In this document: positions 21,909-28,673 of the stretch, one piece after another
How positions within the stretch are numbered: position 1 is the first letter of the stretch
How the letters are laid out: each line of letters begins with the position of its first letter
DNA from: a virus
Virus record (IMG/VR): IMGVR_UViG_3300048912_000162
Span: 1-40,338 of that record
Strand: one strand, 5' to 3'
DNA: 40,338 nucleotides
Notes under the pieces: generated by a model
Told to the model about the DNA's origin: nothing
Seen by the model: the letters and a program-made list of their open reading frames with translations, nothing else
Database searches by the model: none
Translations under genes and position numbers: made by a program

Positions 21909-22395
21909 CGCTCAGCTCGTGGTCCAAGATCAGGGGACGCTCGATCAGGTGGTCAACCGAAATACCCTTCCTGATCATACGGTGACGTACCTCAACCACC
22001 GTCATGTATTCCTCAGCGTCCTCAGGCTGCTCTTCACGCACTGTGATCGAGGCTAGGCGCGGGCGCTCATACGGCAGCCGCAGCGCCAACAAGTCCTTCA
22101 TGTGCTTGAGCCATTCCCAGAACTCAGCTTTGTCGCCACCCTCGCGCGGCGTGCCGTTCGGATTGTAGGGCGACGTGATTGCCAGCGCACCAGCCACGTA
22201 TTTGGTGAGCTCGCGCGCATGATCCAACGAGCCTTTATCGCCCCTGTGCTCCGCAACGTTCTGGAGGTGGCGCACCTCGCTCTTGGTCGCCTCCATCAGC
22301 TTCTCGCGGTTGGACTTTCTGCGCAGATCGGGGTCCCGGATGCGCTTCTTTGTGCTCTGGACGGATGGCGCACTAACGTCCTTCATGCTGGCCAT
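21856..22395 (-). CDS. Candidate terminase small subunit (179 aa)
   Basis: Basic N-terminus (KKRIRDPDLRRKSNREKLME), helical middle (HLQNVAEHRGDKGSLDHARE, KAEFWEWLKHMKDLLALRLP) and a charged C-terminus ending just past the terminase start. AAGGA lies 8 bases before the first ATG; a second ATG three codons on is possible. No family motif was recognised, so the small-subunit call rests on position, size and basic DNA-binding-like start. The 53-base overlap with the large subunit fits coupled expression. Confidence 0.5.
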   Translation of the reverse strand: MASMKDVSAPSVQSTKKRIRDPDLRRKSNREKLMEATKSEVRHLQNVAEHRGDKGSLDHARELTKYVAGALAITSPYNPNGTPREGGDKAEFWEWLKHMKDLLALRLPYERPRLASITVREEQPEDAEEYMTVVEVRHRMIRKGISVDHLIERPLILDHELSDDDTGEHAGNGHATNGR

Positions 22396-22407
22396 GGCGT
22401 CCGGTCC

Positions 22408-22548
22408 TTAGATTCTACGCGCGGCGTATGGCAATACGACGTAGCCGTGGTCCACGATGGAGATCGTGTCACCCCATCCACCACACCATTCGCTGAAGTC
22501 GAAGTAGCAGAGGATGGGTCCGTGGTGCGACCAGATCATGGGGCTCAT
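22408..22548 (-). CDS. Small unknown protein (46 aa)
   Basis: MSPMIWSHHGPILCYFDFSE and WCGGWGDTISIVDHGYVVLP give a compact aromatic, probably beta-rich chain. Its codons end almost always in G or C, like the true genes nearby, whereas the other frames here do not. The ribosome site is weak (GAG). It ends 12 bases before the candidate small terminase start. Its first third overlaps a possible TTG-start gene in another frame. Confidence 0.5.
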   Translation of the reverse strand: MSPMIWSHHGPILCYFDFSEWCGGWGDTISIVDHGYVVLPYAARRI

Positions 22549-22663
22549 CTCGAAACAGGTGGGGGCCGGTACCTACCCGGCGGAACGTCGGATCGACGGG
22601 CCAGCCCCCTTGCCTTCCCTGGTCCGCCCCACAGTAACGTGGGCAGGGTTGGCAACTCTTCAA
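22469..22663 (-). CDS. Possible Cys-rich small protein (64 aa, TTG start)
   Basis: TTG at 22663 overlaps the stop of the preceding gene as TTGA. The first 40 residues (KSCQPCPRYCGADQGRQGGW, PVDPTFRRVGTGPHLFRDEP) contain a C-x2-C-x3-C cluster and have coding character; the rest overlaps the 46-residue gene and does not. Either a genuine short zinc-binding peptide whose end is unconstrained, or a chance frame. Confidence 0.3.
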   Translation of the reverse strand: MKSCQPCPRYCGADQGRQGGWPVDPTFRRVGTGPHLFRDEPHDLVAPRTHPLLLRLQRMVWWMG

Positions 22664-22926
22664 CTCAGAACGGGCACCTTCTGTTCGTTGAGGTGCTGGC
22701 GGATCGCCTTGTCCACGGCGACGAAGCGCTTGGCAACGCCATCATTGTCCGCGAGGTCGGTCAGCCGCGCGCCGACCGCGGCCATCTTGCCAGCCTCCTG
22801 CCAAAACTGCACGGCTACGTCGTCTTGGTAGATTGCAACGAGCGTATGCACGGCCGGGTAGTCGCGCTCGATTCCACGGCCCACAGCCATCGCGCAGTCG
22901 ACCGCAGCGATCTGGACCGGGGTCAT
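22660..22926 (-). CDS. Unknown protein (88 aa)
   Basis: MTPVQIAAVDCAMAVGRGIE then VHTLVAIYQDDVAVQFWQEA, KMAAVGARLTDLADNDGVAK: helical, no charged clusters. ATGA overlap with the gene upstream. No family recognised; part of a dense chain of small genes between the antiterminator and terminase. Confidence 0.65.
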   Translation of the reverse strand: MTPVQIAAVDCAMAVGRGIERDYPAVHTLVAIYQDDVAVQFWQEAGKMAAVGARLTDLADNDGVAKRFVAVDKAIRQHLNEQKVPVLS

Positions 22927-23135
22927 GTCTTGTACCTCAACTCGGGCGGGAACGTGCGCAGCGTGTGCCCGCTCAGGTGATCCGGGTCGGGAACGCGCAG
23001 CTCTGCCTCCCTCACCTTGGCGAAGTGCGCGCAGGTCGGGCAGTCCCCGGCGAAGCCGTGCGCGCAGGGCTTGCGCTCGCGCTCGATGCTCTCTGCCAGA
23101 GCCTTGCCCAGAATCTCGATCGGTACGCTGGTCAT
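22923..23135 (-). CDS. Small zinc-finger-like protein (70 aa)
   Basis: Starts MTSVPIEILGKALAESIERE, then C-A-H-G-F-A-G-D-C-P-T-C-A-H-F, a C-x-H-G-x4-C-P-x-C-x-H knuckle likely to bind zinc, and a tail with PDPDHLSGHTLRTFPPE. ATGA overlaps at both ends. Such knuckles occur in small actinobacterial and phage proteins of unknown role; nucleic-acid or protein binding is plausible. Confidence 0.62.
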   Translation of the reverse strand: MTSVPIEILGKALAESIERERKPCAHGFAGDCPTCAHFAKVREAELRVPDPDHLSGHTLRTFPPELRYKT

Positions 23136-23290
23136 GGACACGGCACCGAGGCCAACAGAAACAGGAACCAGAACAACGCGGCCCAGAACAGCATGAATGG
23201 CAACAGCGGGAAGCTCGCGGCCCACAGCAAGTAGGCAAACGGAATGCGCCAACCGTCGTAACGCTTGCCCTCGTATGTCACGAACGTCAT
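23132..23290 (-). CDS. Tiny membrane protein (52 aa)
   Basis: Short soluble start (TFVTYEGKRYDGWRIP) then a long hydrophobic stretch (FAYLLWAASFPLLPFMLFWA and LFWFLFLLAS) enough for one long or two short helices. ATGA-coupled on both sides. Unknown function. Confidence 0.58.
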   Translation of the reverse strand: MTFVTYEGKRYDGWRIPFAYLLWAASFPLLPFMLFWAALFWFLFLLASVPCP

Positions 23291-23613
23291 TTCGGCACGT
23301 CCTGCGAGGAGCCCATCCACATCAGCGCCAAGCTGGAGGCGGCACCGCGCACACCATGCGCGTTCGCTTCGCTCGGCAGCATCAGATCGGCCACCCGCTT
23401 AAGTACTTCCTCCCAGTCGCCACCGAGAGCAACCGCAACGCTGGCCAGCTCGGCCGCGCGCACCATGGGATCGAACTCCTGCTCGGCGTTTGTGTAACCG
23501 ATCCTGATCAGCTCTCGCCGGTACTGCTCAAACCGCTCCCTGGCGCGCTCGCGCTCCTCCACCGGCAGGTTGTCGAACTGCTTGATGATCGCGGTGTGGG
23601 TAGGGTCGCTCAT
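23287..23613 (-). CDS. Unknown helical protein (108 aa)
   Basis: N-terminal charged helix (PVEERERARERFEQYRRELI) and a C-terminal half with MVRAAELASVAVALGGDWEE, VLKRVADLMLPSEA. Mostly alpha-helical, no catalytic motif, ATGA overlaps at both ends. No family recognised. Confidence 0.65.
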   Translation of the reverse strand: MSDPTHTAIIKQFDNLPVEERERARERFEQYRRELIRIGYTNAEQEFDPMVRAAELASVAVALGGDWEEVLKRVADLMLPSEANAHGVRGAASSLALMWMGSSQDVPK

Positions 23614-23885
23614 ACCACAACCGCTTCTCCGACCTTGCGCAGCGTGACTGGGGTAATGTCAGTATAGGCGTACCAGAGCGCCTCATACACCACGAAATAC
23701 GCTCCAGGGGCCCCCGCAGCCAGTTCTCGGCACCTTTGCTTGGCGGCATCCAGGGTTGAGTGCAGCTCGGTCTGCACTGCACCCAGCGCCCCTAGCTCGC
23801 CAGGATCGGAGCCGTCATCCGGCGGCGTGAACCCGCCTACGATCCAGTGCTTTCTGATCGCTGCGGTGTTCGTCGTGTCAGGCAT
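23610..23885 (-). CDS. Unknown protein (91 aa)
   Basis: Contains KHWIVGGFTPPDDGSDPGEL, a helix (LHSTLDAAKQRCRELAAGAP) and a strand GAYFVVYEALWYAYTD. The H-W-I-V-G-G start with a later YFVVYEA strand suggests a small alpha/beta fold. Starts 8 bases inside the upstream zinc-ribbon gene. Function unknown. Confidence 0.62.
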   Translation of the reverse strand: MPDTTNTAAIRKHWIVGGFTPPDDGSDPGELGALGAVQTELHSTLDAAKQRCRELAAGAPGAYFVVYEALWYAYTDITPVTLRKVGEAVVV

Positions 23886-24120
23886 TGCGGACCTTCGGAC
23901 GGTTGGGACGCCGCTTCAGAAACTCTGTAAGCAGCAGCTGGTCACGCTTCGCCGTCGTCCGCATGCCGTCCCGATCGATCTGGAACGAGAACTCGACGCC
24001 GCACTCCCCACAAATCAGTGGTTGGTACGAGATCGTAGACAATGGCTCCGGCCAGTCCGCGACGATTGCGTTGCCCGACTGGTGATGGCAAAGCGGACAA
24101 TGAAGCTCCATCCGGACCAT
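23878..24120 (-). CDS. Zinc-ribbon protein (80 aa)
   Basis: Two CxxC pairs, CPLCHH near residue 8 and CGECGVEFSF near residue 37, form a zinc ribbon resembling the Lar-type or ogr-like small proteins (CPxC ... CxxCG). The rest is basic (RTTAKRDQLLLTEFLKRRPN). The ATG directly follows the stop of the lipoprotein-like gene; a second ATG three codons later is possible. Possibly a restriction-alleviation or transcription accessory protein; only the zinc ribbon is supported. Confidence 0.68.
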   Translation of the reverse strand: MVRMELHCPLCHHQSGNAIVADWPEPLSTISYQPLICGECGVEFSFQIDRDGMRTTAKRDQLLLTEFLKRRPNRPKVRNA

Positions 24121-24258
24121 TTATTGCTGCCCGCTGCGATTGGCCGCCGCTTGTGTGGCGTCCGAGGTCAAGCGCAAGCCGTCCACCTGGCGGTTCGGTG
24201 AAGCCGGCACGATGCATGAGAACGCGATCGCTGCCGCGAAGATGGCGACCTGTTTCAT
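24121..24258 (-). CDS. Small exported peptide, possible lipoprotein (45 aa)
   Basis: MKQVAIFAAAIAFSCIVPAS is a clear signal sequence: Lys, a hydrophobic core, and either a lipobox-like AFSC or cleavage after VPA. The mature part is only about 25-30 polar residues (RQVDGLRLTSDATQAAANRS). Small phage lipoproteins next to membrane-anchored proteins are often o-spanins; here the mature part is not Pro-rich, so that is weak. ATGAAACAGG start 4 bases after the upstream stop. Confidence 0.52.
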   Translation of the reverse strand: MKQVAIFAAAIAFSCIVPASPNRQVDGLRLTSDATQAAANRSGQQ

Positions 24259-24261
24259 AGA

Positions 24262-24708
24262 TCATGCGCTCCCTCGCCCGGTCGAACTCCATTCCAGCCC
24301 GACCCTGGTCTCGTGCCCGCGATTGCGGCTGATCATGGTCTCGTACGCCACCACGCGCGCGATCAGCGTGCCGCCTTCGTTAACCCAACCGACCACGCGC
24401 TCGTTCATCGCGTCGTCTGTCCATTCGAACTTCTGCCCGCCTCCGCGCACCACCATGATGCGCTCCTCTTGGCCGTACTGCGGGACATTGATGTTGCCGT
24501 ACTCGCCCCGCAAGTACGCGTCCATGGTGTCGACCGCGTTCTGCAACTTGTCGAAGTACACCGTCCGCCAGAACACCCGCGCGCGCCACGGCACCAGCTC
24601 GATCGCGGCGTCGACCGCCTCGTTGACCTTGACCGCGGTTGCCAGCGCGGCACCGCCGAGCGCACCCGCCACGGCGCCACAAACGATCATCCTGCGCCGA
24701 GTAATCAT
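24262..24708 (-). CDS. Membrane-anchored or exported protein (148 aa)
   Basis: MITRRRMIVCGAVAGALGGA starts with R-R-R and a hydrophobic stretch to residue 26, so an N-terminal anchor or Tat-like signal. The remainder is soluble alpha/beta with FWRTVYFDKLQNAVDTMDAY, ERIMVVRGGGQKFEWTDDAM and a C-terminal strand (LIARVVAYETMIS). No family recognised. ATGA overlap upstream; the lipoprotein-like peptide follows after 3 bases, so the two may act together at the envelope. Confidence 0.65.
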   Translation of the reverse strand: MITRRRMIVCGAVAGALGGAALATAVKVNEAVDAAIELVPWRARVFWRTVYFDKLQNAVDTMDAYLRGEYGNINVPQYGQEERIMVVRGGGQKFEWTDDAMNERVVGWVNEGGTLIARVVAYETMISRNRGHETRVGLEWSSTGRGSA

Positions 24709-24842
24709 GGCACCGTCCGTCTATTGGCGAGCATCAACTCGATGAACGTTTTGAGCGGAACGTAGCCGATGGCAAAGCCAGCACCGGCTGCCACAGACAT
24801 GAAGAAAATGGTTGACCCGGTTATGGTTATAGTCGCGTCCAT
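24705..24842 (-). CDS. Tiny single-TM protein (45 aa)
   Basis: MDATITITGSTIFFMSVAAG, then AGFAIGYVPLKTFIELMLAN: one transmembrane helix (about 10-29) and an amphipathic tail. ATGA overlap with the next gene. A start further upstream at 24887 is possible but adds text without coding character. Function unknown. Confidence 0.5.
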   Translation of the reverse strand: MDATITITGSTIFFMSVAAGAGFAIGYVPLKTFIELMLANRRTVP

Positions 24843-24931
24843 AGCGGCAGCACTCGACGGGCAGTCGCGTTCAGGTCGAACCCCCACTCCAACACCCGTT
24901 CCGCGGCAACGCTGCCCTGGTTGCGTCGGGT

Positions 24932-25522
24932 CTATGGTGCTGTTGGCGTATGTACTTCGACGTGCCGCTTGTCTTTTCGCGAATGTCTGCGTCTCTTACG
25001 TTTCTTGGTCGGCGGAGGTGGCGAGCTTACGACTGAAACGTCCCTGCTGTCCACGTCCACAGGTACATACCGCCCCAGCCATTCAAATTCGAGCCGCAAT
25101 CGGCCATCCTCGGCAACTCCCTGGTAGACTGCTTGGTGACCGGACGCTGGCCCGTAGCCACCTACAATGACGCGATCACCGCGTTGAAAAGGTTCGGGGA
25201 TTTCTTCGGGAGGGAGAACGTCAGTGCCGCCACATCGCTCGATCAGCCGATCTACGACCGGCTGGTGCAAAACGCCGATCCGTTCGCCGAACATGACAAG
25301 GCCCAGCACCTTAGTGGCGTCACGCAATACGTCCCAGCACAACTCAGTGTGCACGAAGATGTAGCGGGGGAACGCTGGCAGGATGCGCTCGACCACGCGC
25401 CCACGATAAACCGCAGAGGCGCGGCGCTTGAAGCAAATATGATCGTAAGACAGACGCCGCAGGTCTTCGGAGACTAGGTGCTCCGAATTCGGATGCGTCA
25501 CGGCCAGCGTCCAGTCGACCAA
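24932..25522 (-). CDS. NusG/RfaH-like transcription antiterminator
   Basis: 196 residues from a TTG at 25522, preceded by AAGGGG at 7 bases; no ATG or GTG fits. Residues 3-98 follow the NGN domain: DWTLAVTHPNSEH, LRRLSYDHICFKRR, ILPAFPRYIFVHTELCWDVL, ending in PVVDRLIERC. The FPxYIFV strand is diagnostic. Residues 113-165 look like a KOW domain (FQRGDRVIVGGYGPASGHQA and EFEWLGRYVPVDVDSRDVSV). The tail is a very basic KKRKRRRHSRKDKR stretch not seen in NusG. It would ride on host RNA polymerase and suppress pausing or termination. It lies just downstream of a strong terminator and upstream of the whole late operon. Confidence 0.82.
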   Translation of the reverse strand: MVDWTLAVTHPNSEHLVSEDLRRLSYDHICFKRRASAVYRGRVVERILPAFPRYIFVHTELCWDVLRDATKVLGLVMFGERIGVLHQPVVDRLIERCGGTDVLPPEEIPEPFQRGDRVIVGGYGPASGHQAVYQGVAEDGRLRLEFEWLGRYVPVDVDSRDVSVVSSPPPPTKKRKRRRHSRKDKRHVEVHTPTAP

Positions 25523-25576
25523 TCGGTGGCCCCTTCGATAGGATCGAATCAGGAAGGCTTGACCGTGGCTTACACC

Positions 25577-25592
25577 ACGTTCGGTCGAACGT
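25577..25592. promoter_or_regulatory. 7-bp inverted repeat upstream of the NusG-like gene
   Basis: ACGTTCG-GT-CGAACGT, perfect 7-base arms with a 2-base centre. It lies between the terminator and the antiterminator start. In RNA it could fold, in DNA it would suit a dimeric repressor or activator. CATAATG occurs 6 bases upstream on the minus strand and could be a minus 10 element. Confidence 0.4.
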
Positions 25593-25606
25593 CCAACATT
25601 ATGGAC

Positions 25607-25637
25607 AAAAAAAGGCCGCCTCGAAGAGAGGGCGGCC
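25607..25637 (-). terminator. Rho-independent terminator of the accessory operon
   Basis: On the minus strand GGCCGCC-CTCTCTTCGA-GGCGGCC is followed directly by seven T residues. It lies 37 bases after the stop of the last accessory gene. The plus-strand side has no T run, so it acts on minus-strand transcripts. Confidence 0.85.
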
Positions 25638-25673
25638 AAACAAAAGGAGGAGTTAAAGGACCTATAGCGCAGA

Positions 25674-25847
25674 CTAAAGCCCAGCCGGCGGCGATTCGTC
25701 AAGCGGCTTCTTGGCGTCCAGCAGTTGTAGCAGCGCGGTCGCCACCTCGCGCGATAGCACAATCGCCCCCAATGGATTCCCGCTGGCAGGAAGCCGGTAC
25801 TCGATCAGCTCGCGCAGCTTGGCCACGGCCTCGGCTGGCGTCGTCAT
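25674..25847 (-). CDS. Small helical protein (57 aa)
   Basis: MTTPAEAVAKLRELIEYRLP, then GAIVLSREVATALLQLLDAK: two amphipathic helices. ATGA overlap upstream; last gene before the terminator. No family recognised. Confidence 0.6.
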   Translation of the reverse strand: MTTPAEAVAKLRELIEYRLPASGNPLGAIVLSREVATALLQLLDAKKPLDESPPAGL

Positions 25848-26020
25848 GCCACCTCCTCGTCGTTCGGCCACGCGTCCACGATGGTGACCCGGCGCTCGCG
25901 CCCGAACTTGAGCACCAGCTGATCGACGTGCTGCTTCAGCTCCCACAGCGTCAGCGGTCCCTTGATCATTTCCGCCAGGGCCGCGTCGAGCGGGCTGACG
26001 TCCACTTCCTTCTTGTTCAT
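25844..26020 (-). CDS. Small unknown protein (58 aa)
   Basis: MNKKEVDVSPLDAALAEMIK, GPLTLWELKQHVDQLVLKFG then RRVTIVDAWPNDEEVA. Helical with a C-terminal strand; the PLTLWELKQHVD segment resembles short phage proteins of unknown role. ATGA overlaps at both ends. Confidence 0.6.
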   Translation of the reverse strand: MNKKEVDVSPLDAALAEMIKGPLTLWELKQHVDQLVLKFGRERRVTIVDAWPNDEEVA

Positions 26021-26409
26021 TTCGGCCCCACGAGGTGAGTTGGAGGTGTCGGCATCCTGTCCTTGTGCCGCGTTGGACGCCACAGGTGCAGCGTAAACGG
26101 GTGACAGTTCACGTAGTCGATCTTGCGCGGGTGAAATTGAACCACCAGTTCGTCCTCCTTCCAGAACAGCGCCTTGACCACGCACATCTCCATCCAGATC
26201 GGACAACGATCGGGCGTCGACACCGAGACGTGCTCCCACCACGCGGAGGTGCGGTCGGCCCTATTGGCGATGATCCGCAGCTCGGTCCGAGCTGCGTCTA
26301 ACATGACCTCCAGCTCGAACGCGCCGAAGGGATCGCCGGGATTGCTGGCCCAGTCGCTGTCCGCCAGGATGCGGCAGCGCTCGATCTCCTCTGGCCAGGG
26401 ATCACGCAC
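26017..26409 (-). CDS. DUF7694-like protein (130 aa, GTG start)
   Basis: GTG at 26409 with GGGAGG six bases upstream; the start lies 8 bases inside the previous gene. The C-terminal two thirds read WWEHVSVSTPDRCPIWMEMC, VKALFWKEDELVVQFHPRKI, DYVNCHPFTLHLWRP, the pattern W-E-H-V-S-V-S-x-x-x-x-P-x-W-x-E-M-x-x-x-K-x-x-F-W of a small phage family of unknown function usually called DUF7694. Common in phages of many hosts in accessory regions. Function unknown. Confidence 0.72.
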   Translation of the reverse strand: MRDPWPEEIERCRILADSDWASNPGDPFGAFELEVMLDAARTELRIIANRADRTSAWWEHVSVSTPDRCPIWMEMCVVKALFWKEDELVVQFHPRKIDYVNCHPFTLHLWRPTRHKDRMPTPPTHLVGPK

Positions 26410-26674
26410 GCCAGCCTCCCGGCCCGAACATCTCGCGCTCGTTCTCGGGCACGAGGTGGTCAATCAGCGCGATGAACATCGCGCGGAACTCAGGACGTGC
26501 TGACGGCTCGAGCCCGGCGAGGTAGGTCGCCGTCATGTCGGCCAGCACAGCAGATTGAATTTCAGGTTCCTTGCCCTTCAGGATTGGATGCAGGTGCTGC
26601 CTAATCGCCTTGCGCAACCTCCGCGCCGTCCACTCCAGCTCGCGCATGCTCGCTGCCATCTCCGGGTCCGACAT
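26402..26674 (-). CDS. Unknown protein (90 aa)
   Basis: ATG at 26674 preceded by GGAGGGACAAGG. Helical throughout: AASMRELEWTARRLRKAIRQ, ILKGKEPEIQSAVLADMTAT, RPEFRAMFIALIDHLVPENE. Its first 74 bases overlap the end of the methyltransferase gene in another frame. No family recognised. Confidence 0.62.
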   Translation of the reverse strand: MSDPEMAASMRELEWTARRLRKAIRQHLHPILKGKEPEIQSAVLADMTATYLAGLEPSARPEFRAMFIALIDHLVPENEREMFGPGGWRA

Positions 26675-27440
26675 CCTTGTCCCTCCACAGCTCGGTCTTG
26701 GCGATCTTGTGCTCGCGCTTCTTGATCCAGCTCGCGGCGCGGTCGTTGAGCATCGGCCACGCGGGAAGATCGATGTCCGCCATCTGCTGGAACGCCTCGT
26801 CGCGGTACGCCCACGTCGATTCCTCGGCGCAGGCGTCCTCCTCGATGATGATCGCGCGCTGGCCAATCCGCATGGCGCGCAGGGCCTGCCTAAACCACGT
26901 CTCCTGCAGCGACGGCCAGGAGCAGAACACGGTGCGGTCGCGGAAACGGCGCACAGCTCGCTTGGCCGGCATCCTTTGTTGCGCCGGGTCGTACACGCCG
27001 AGCTTGATCCATGAGTGGCCGATGCCGCTGTCGGTGCCAATCACGTCGATGTTGCGGTGGCGCATCAGCGCGGTCAGGTAGCCAGAGCCTGCTCCGACCT
27101 CGACGATAGGCTGGTGCGCCTCCAGCGCGTCCAGCAGCTCTTTGCATGGGATGCTGAACCCGAACTCCTTGATCGCCTTGGTGCGCGTGTCGTACATGAT
27201 CCGGGTGCGCTCGACGCGCTCGTTGACGTCGAAGTTCTTCCCCTCAAGGATCGGATCGGTGCCGAGCGCCCATGCTCGCCGGTACATCAGGAAGTCGGCG
27301 CCCCACCGCTCGATGATCTGGTCGTGCGACCACACCGGCTGGCCGGTCGCCCAGCCGCGCATGGTCTCGATGATCTGGTGGTCCGCCTCGATGGTTAGCG
27401 GTCCCGCGATGCCCTGCACCACCATGTTGAAGTCGCTCAT
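26601..27440 (-). CDS. SAM-dependent methyltransferase-like protein (279 aa)
   Basis: ATG at 27440 with AAGGA upstream. Motif I VEVGAGSGYLTALMRHRNID (113-132) followed by VIGTDSG gives the Rossmann SAM-binding site; the preceding IPCKELLDALEAHQPI helix and the later DRTVFCSWPSLQETWFRQAL, RAIIIEEDACAEESTWAYRD segments fit a class I fold. There is no DPPY or NPPF, so a DNA adenine/cytosine enzyme of the usual type is unlikely; small-molecule, protein or nucleotide methylation is open. The last 25 residues overlap the next gene and are Gly/Ala/Asp-rich, perhaps unconserved. ATGA overlap with the gene upstream. Confidence 0.75.
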   Translation of the reverse strand: MSDFNMVVQGIAGPLTIEADHQIIETMRGWATGQPVWSHDQIIERWGADFLMYRRAWALGTDPILEGKNFDVNERVERTRIMYDTRTKAIKEFGFSIPCKELLDALEAHQPIVEVGAGSGYLTALMRHRNIDVIGTDSGIGHSWIKLGVYDPAQQRMPAKRAVRRFRDRTVFCSWPSLQETWFRQALRAMRIGQRAIIIEEDACAEESTWAYRDEAFQQMADIDLPAWPMLNDRAASWIKKREHKIAKTELWRDKDVGPGDGSEHARAGVDGAEVAQGD

Positions 27441-27808
27441 GGCTCGATCCTTTCCACGTCCTCGCGCGAGCCGAATTTGGCCAGGATGATGACCCGGTCC
27501 GCCCGCCGGGCGATCTCCCGCGCCAGAGGGCCCAGCTGGGCCAGCTGGGCGGGGTCTGCAGCGATTAAGGGTACGAAGGGGTATGGACCTAGCGGCCCGG
27601 CGCAAACCCCCTCACCGGCCTCGTCAAGGCTCAGGAAGGCCCATATATGGTCGATCCGCCGCAGGTGGTTGCCGGGATCGTGCAGCCGCTGCTCGGCATA
27701 GCCGGGCACCGCTTGCCCCAGCCGCAGTTCGGCGTTCTCGGCATGCAGCCGCGCGATCTCCTTCTCGGCGCGGTCAAGCGCCGCCTTGATCTCGTTCCAA
27801 CCAGTCAT
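27437..27808 (-). CDS. Unknown protein with N-terminal coiled coil (123 aa)
   Basis: Residues 5-30 are a coiled coil (IKAALDRAEKEIARLHAENA), followed by a compact region with HLRRIDHIWAFLSLDEAGEG, VCAGPLGPYPFVPLIAADP and a helix ending ADRVIILAKFGSREDVERIE. The DHIWAFLSLDExGEGxCA pattern occurs in small phage proteins of unknown function from rhizobial and related viruses. ATGA-coupled at both ends. Confidence 0.68.
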   Translation of the reverse strand: MTGWNEIKAALDRAEKEIARLHAENAELRLGQAVPGYAEQRLHDPGNHLRRIDHIWAFLSLDEAGEGVCAGPLGPYPFVPLIAADPAQLAQLGPLAREIARRADRVIILAKFGSREDVERIEP

Positions 27809-28335
27809 CCCATCCTCCCGAGCGCGGCAAGCTTGGCTACGATCTCCTCAGTCGTGTGTTCCGGTGCTTCGGTGCCGTGCATGACGACGTGCCATTGATG
27901 GTCAGACACCATCGGCGGAGCGAAGATCGTGAACGCTTCATGCGCTCCGGTTCGCACAAGGGCGACATAGCCTTCGCGCGCACGCCGCTCGAGGTAAGCG
28001 CGAAGCGCTGGGTCTTCGTGGGCGTCCGGGTAGGCCGAATCGAGCCACACTTGAATGACCGGGATGTCGTTCTTTACGCCCTCGCTTTCGATCTGGATGA
28101 AGTCCGGGACAAGATCGATGACGTAGTGCGAGCGGTCAGGCCTGCGCAGGTCGGCCGTGTCGTCATTCGACAGCCAGCGACACGTCCAGATCGCACAGTC
28201 GATCGGCCGCTTGGCGTAGATCGCGCAGCCGGTGTGGCGCTGGTGCTGACAGCGCTCGCCAGCTCCCTTGCGCAGTGCTTTGACCGGCACCAAGCGGCAG
28301 CACAGCGAACATTCCCCGCATTGCCTCTGCATCAC
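27805..28335 (-). CDS. YkgJ-like cysteine-cluster protein (176 aa)
   Basis: The first 60 residues hold C-G-E-C-S-L-C-C (6-13), then C-Q-H at 29, GCAIYAKRPIDCAIWTCRWL, i.e. the C-x2-C-x2-CC...C...GC-x-I-Y-x-x-RP-x-x-C pattern of the YkgJ family, thought to bind zinc or an iron-sulphur cluster. The rest is alpha/beta with HYVIDLVPDFIQIESEGVKN and VIQVWLDSAYPDAHEDPALR. Function of the family is unknown. Frequent in alphaproteobacterial phages and genomes. Confidence 0.8.
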   Translation of the reverse strand: MMQRQCGECSLCCRLVPVKALRKGAGERCQHQRHTGCAIYAKRPIDCAIWTCRWLSNDDTADLRRPDRSHYVIDLVPDFIQIESEGVKNDIPVIQVWLDSAYPDAHEDPALRAYLERRAREGYVALVRTGAHEAFTIFAPPMVSDHQWHVVMHGTEAPEHTTEEIVAKLAALGRMG

Positions 28336-28673
28336 AGCGCCTCCATAAATGCTTCGTCACCGAACACAACGGCGATGTCCCCGACCAGAAAGTCAGGCGA
28401 AGCGCCGCAACCGACAGCCTTACGCATCGCATTGTCCCAAAGCTTGGTCGCCGGCATGTTCATCGGCAGGCCAGTCAGCTTTCCGTTCTCGTCACAGAAC
28501 GCAACGCATCGATGCTGCTTCTTGCCGTGCTGGATCGTGTTGAAGTACGGGACAATCTCAATGTGACCGCCTCCAATCCCGGCCTTGAGCACGTCGAGCG
28601 TAGGCGAACCGTCGATCTCCCGAACCTCTGGAATTGTCGTTCCTGGCCGGTACACAAGGATCGTGCCCTTCAT
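28332..28673 (-). CDS. DUF3846 protein (113 aa)
   Basis: ATG at 28673 overlapping the previous stop as ATGA. MKGTILVYRPGTTIPEVREI, then TLDVLKAGIGGGHIEIVPYF, CVAFCDENGKLTGLPMNMPA and ASPDFLVGDIAVVFG are the DUF3846 signature: two strands, the GGxIExV motif, DENGKxxGLPxN, and a final LVGDxxVxG. These proteins occur widely in mobile elements, sometimes with anti-restriction genes, but have no proven function. Confidence 0.83.
   Translation of the reverse strand: MKGTILVYRPGTTIPEVREIDGSPTLDVLKAGIGGGHIEIVPYFNTIQHGKKQHRCVAFCDENGKLTGLPMNMPATKLWDNAMRKAVGCGASPDFLVGDIAVVFGDEAFMEAL

Noticed and set aside
25577-25592. Palindrome at 25577 as a phage attachment site
   Set aside because: No integrase, tRNA or second copy is in the window; operator or hairpin is simpler.
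25523-25762. Longer NusG-like protein starting at 25762
   Set aside because: It would read through the terminator hairpin and a gene end, and the added text is not NusG-like; TTG at 25522 has AAGGGG and begins at the conserved DWTLAV.
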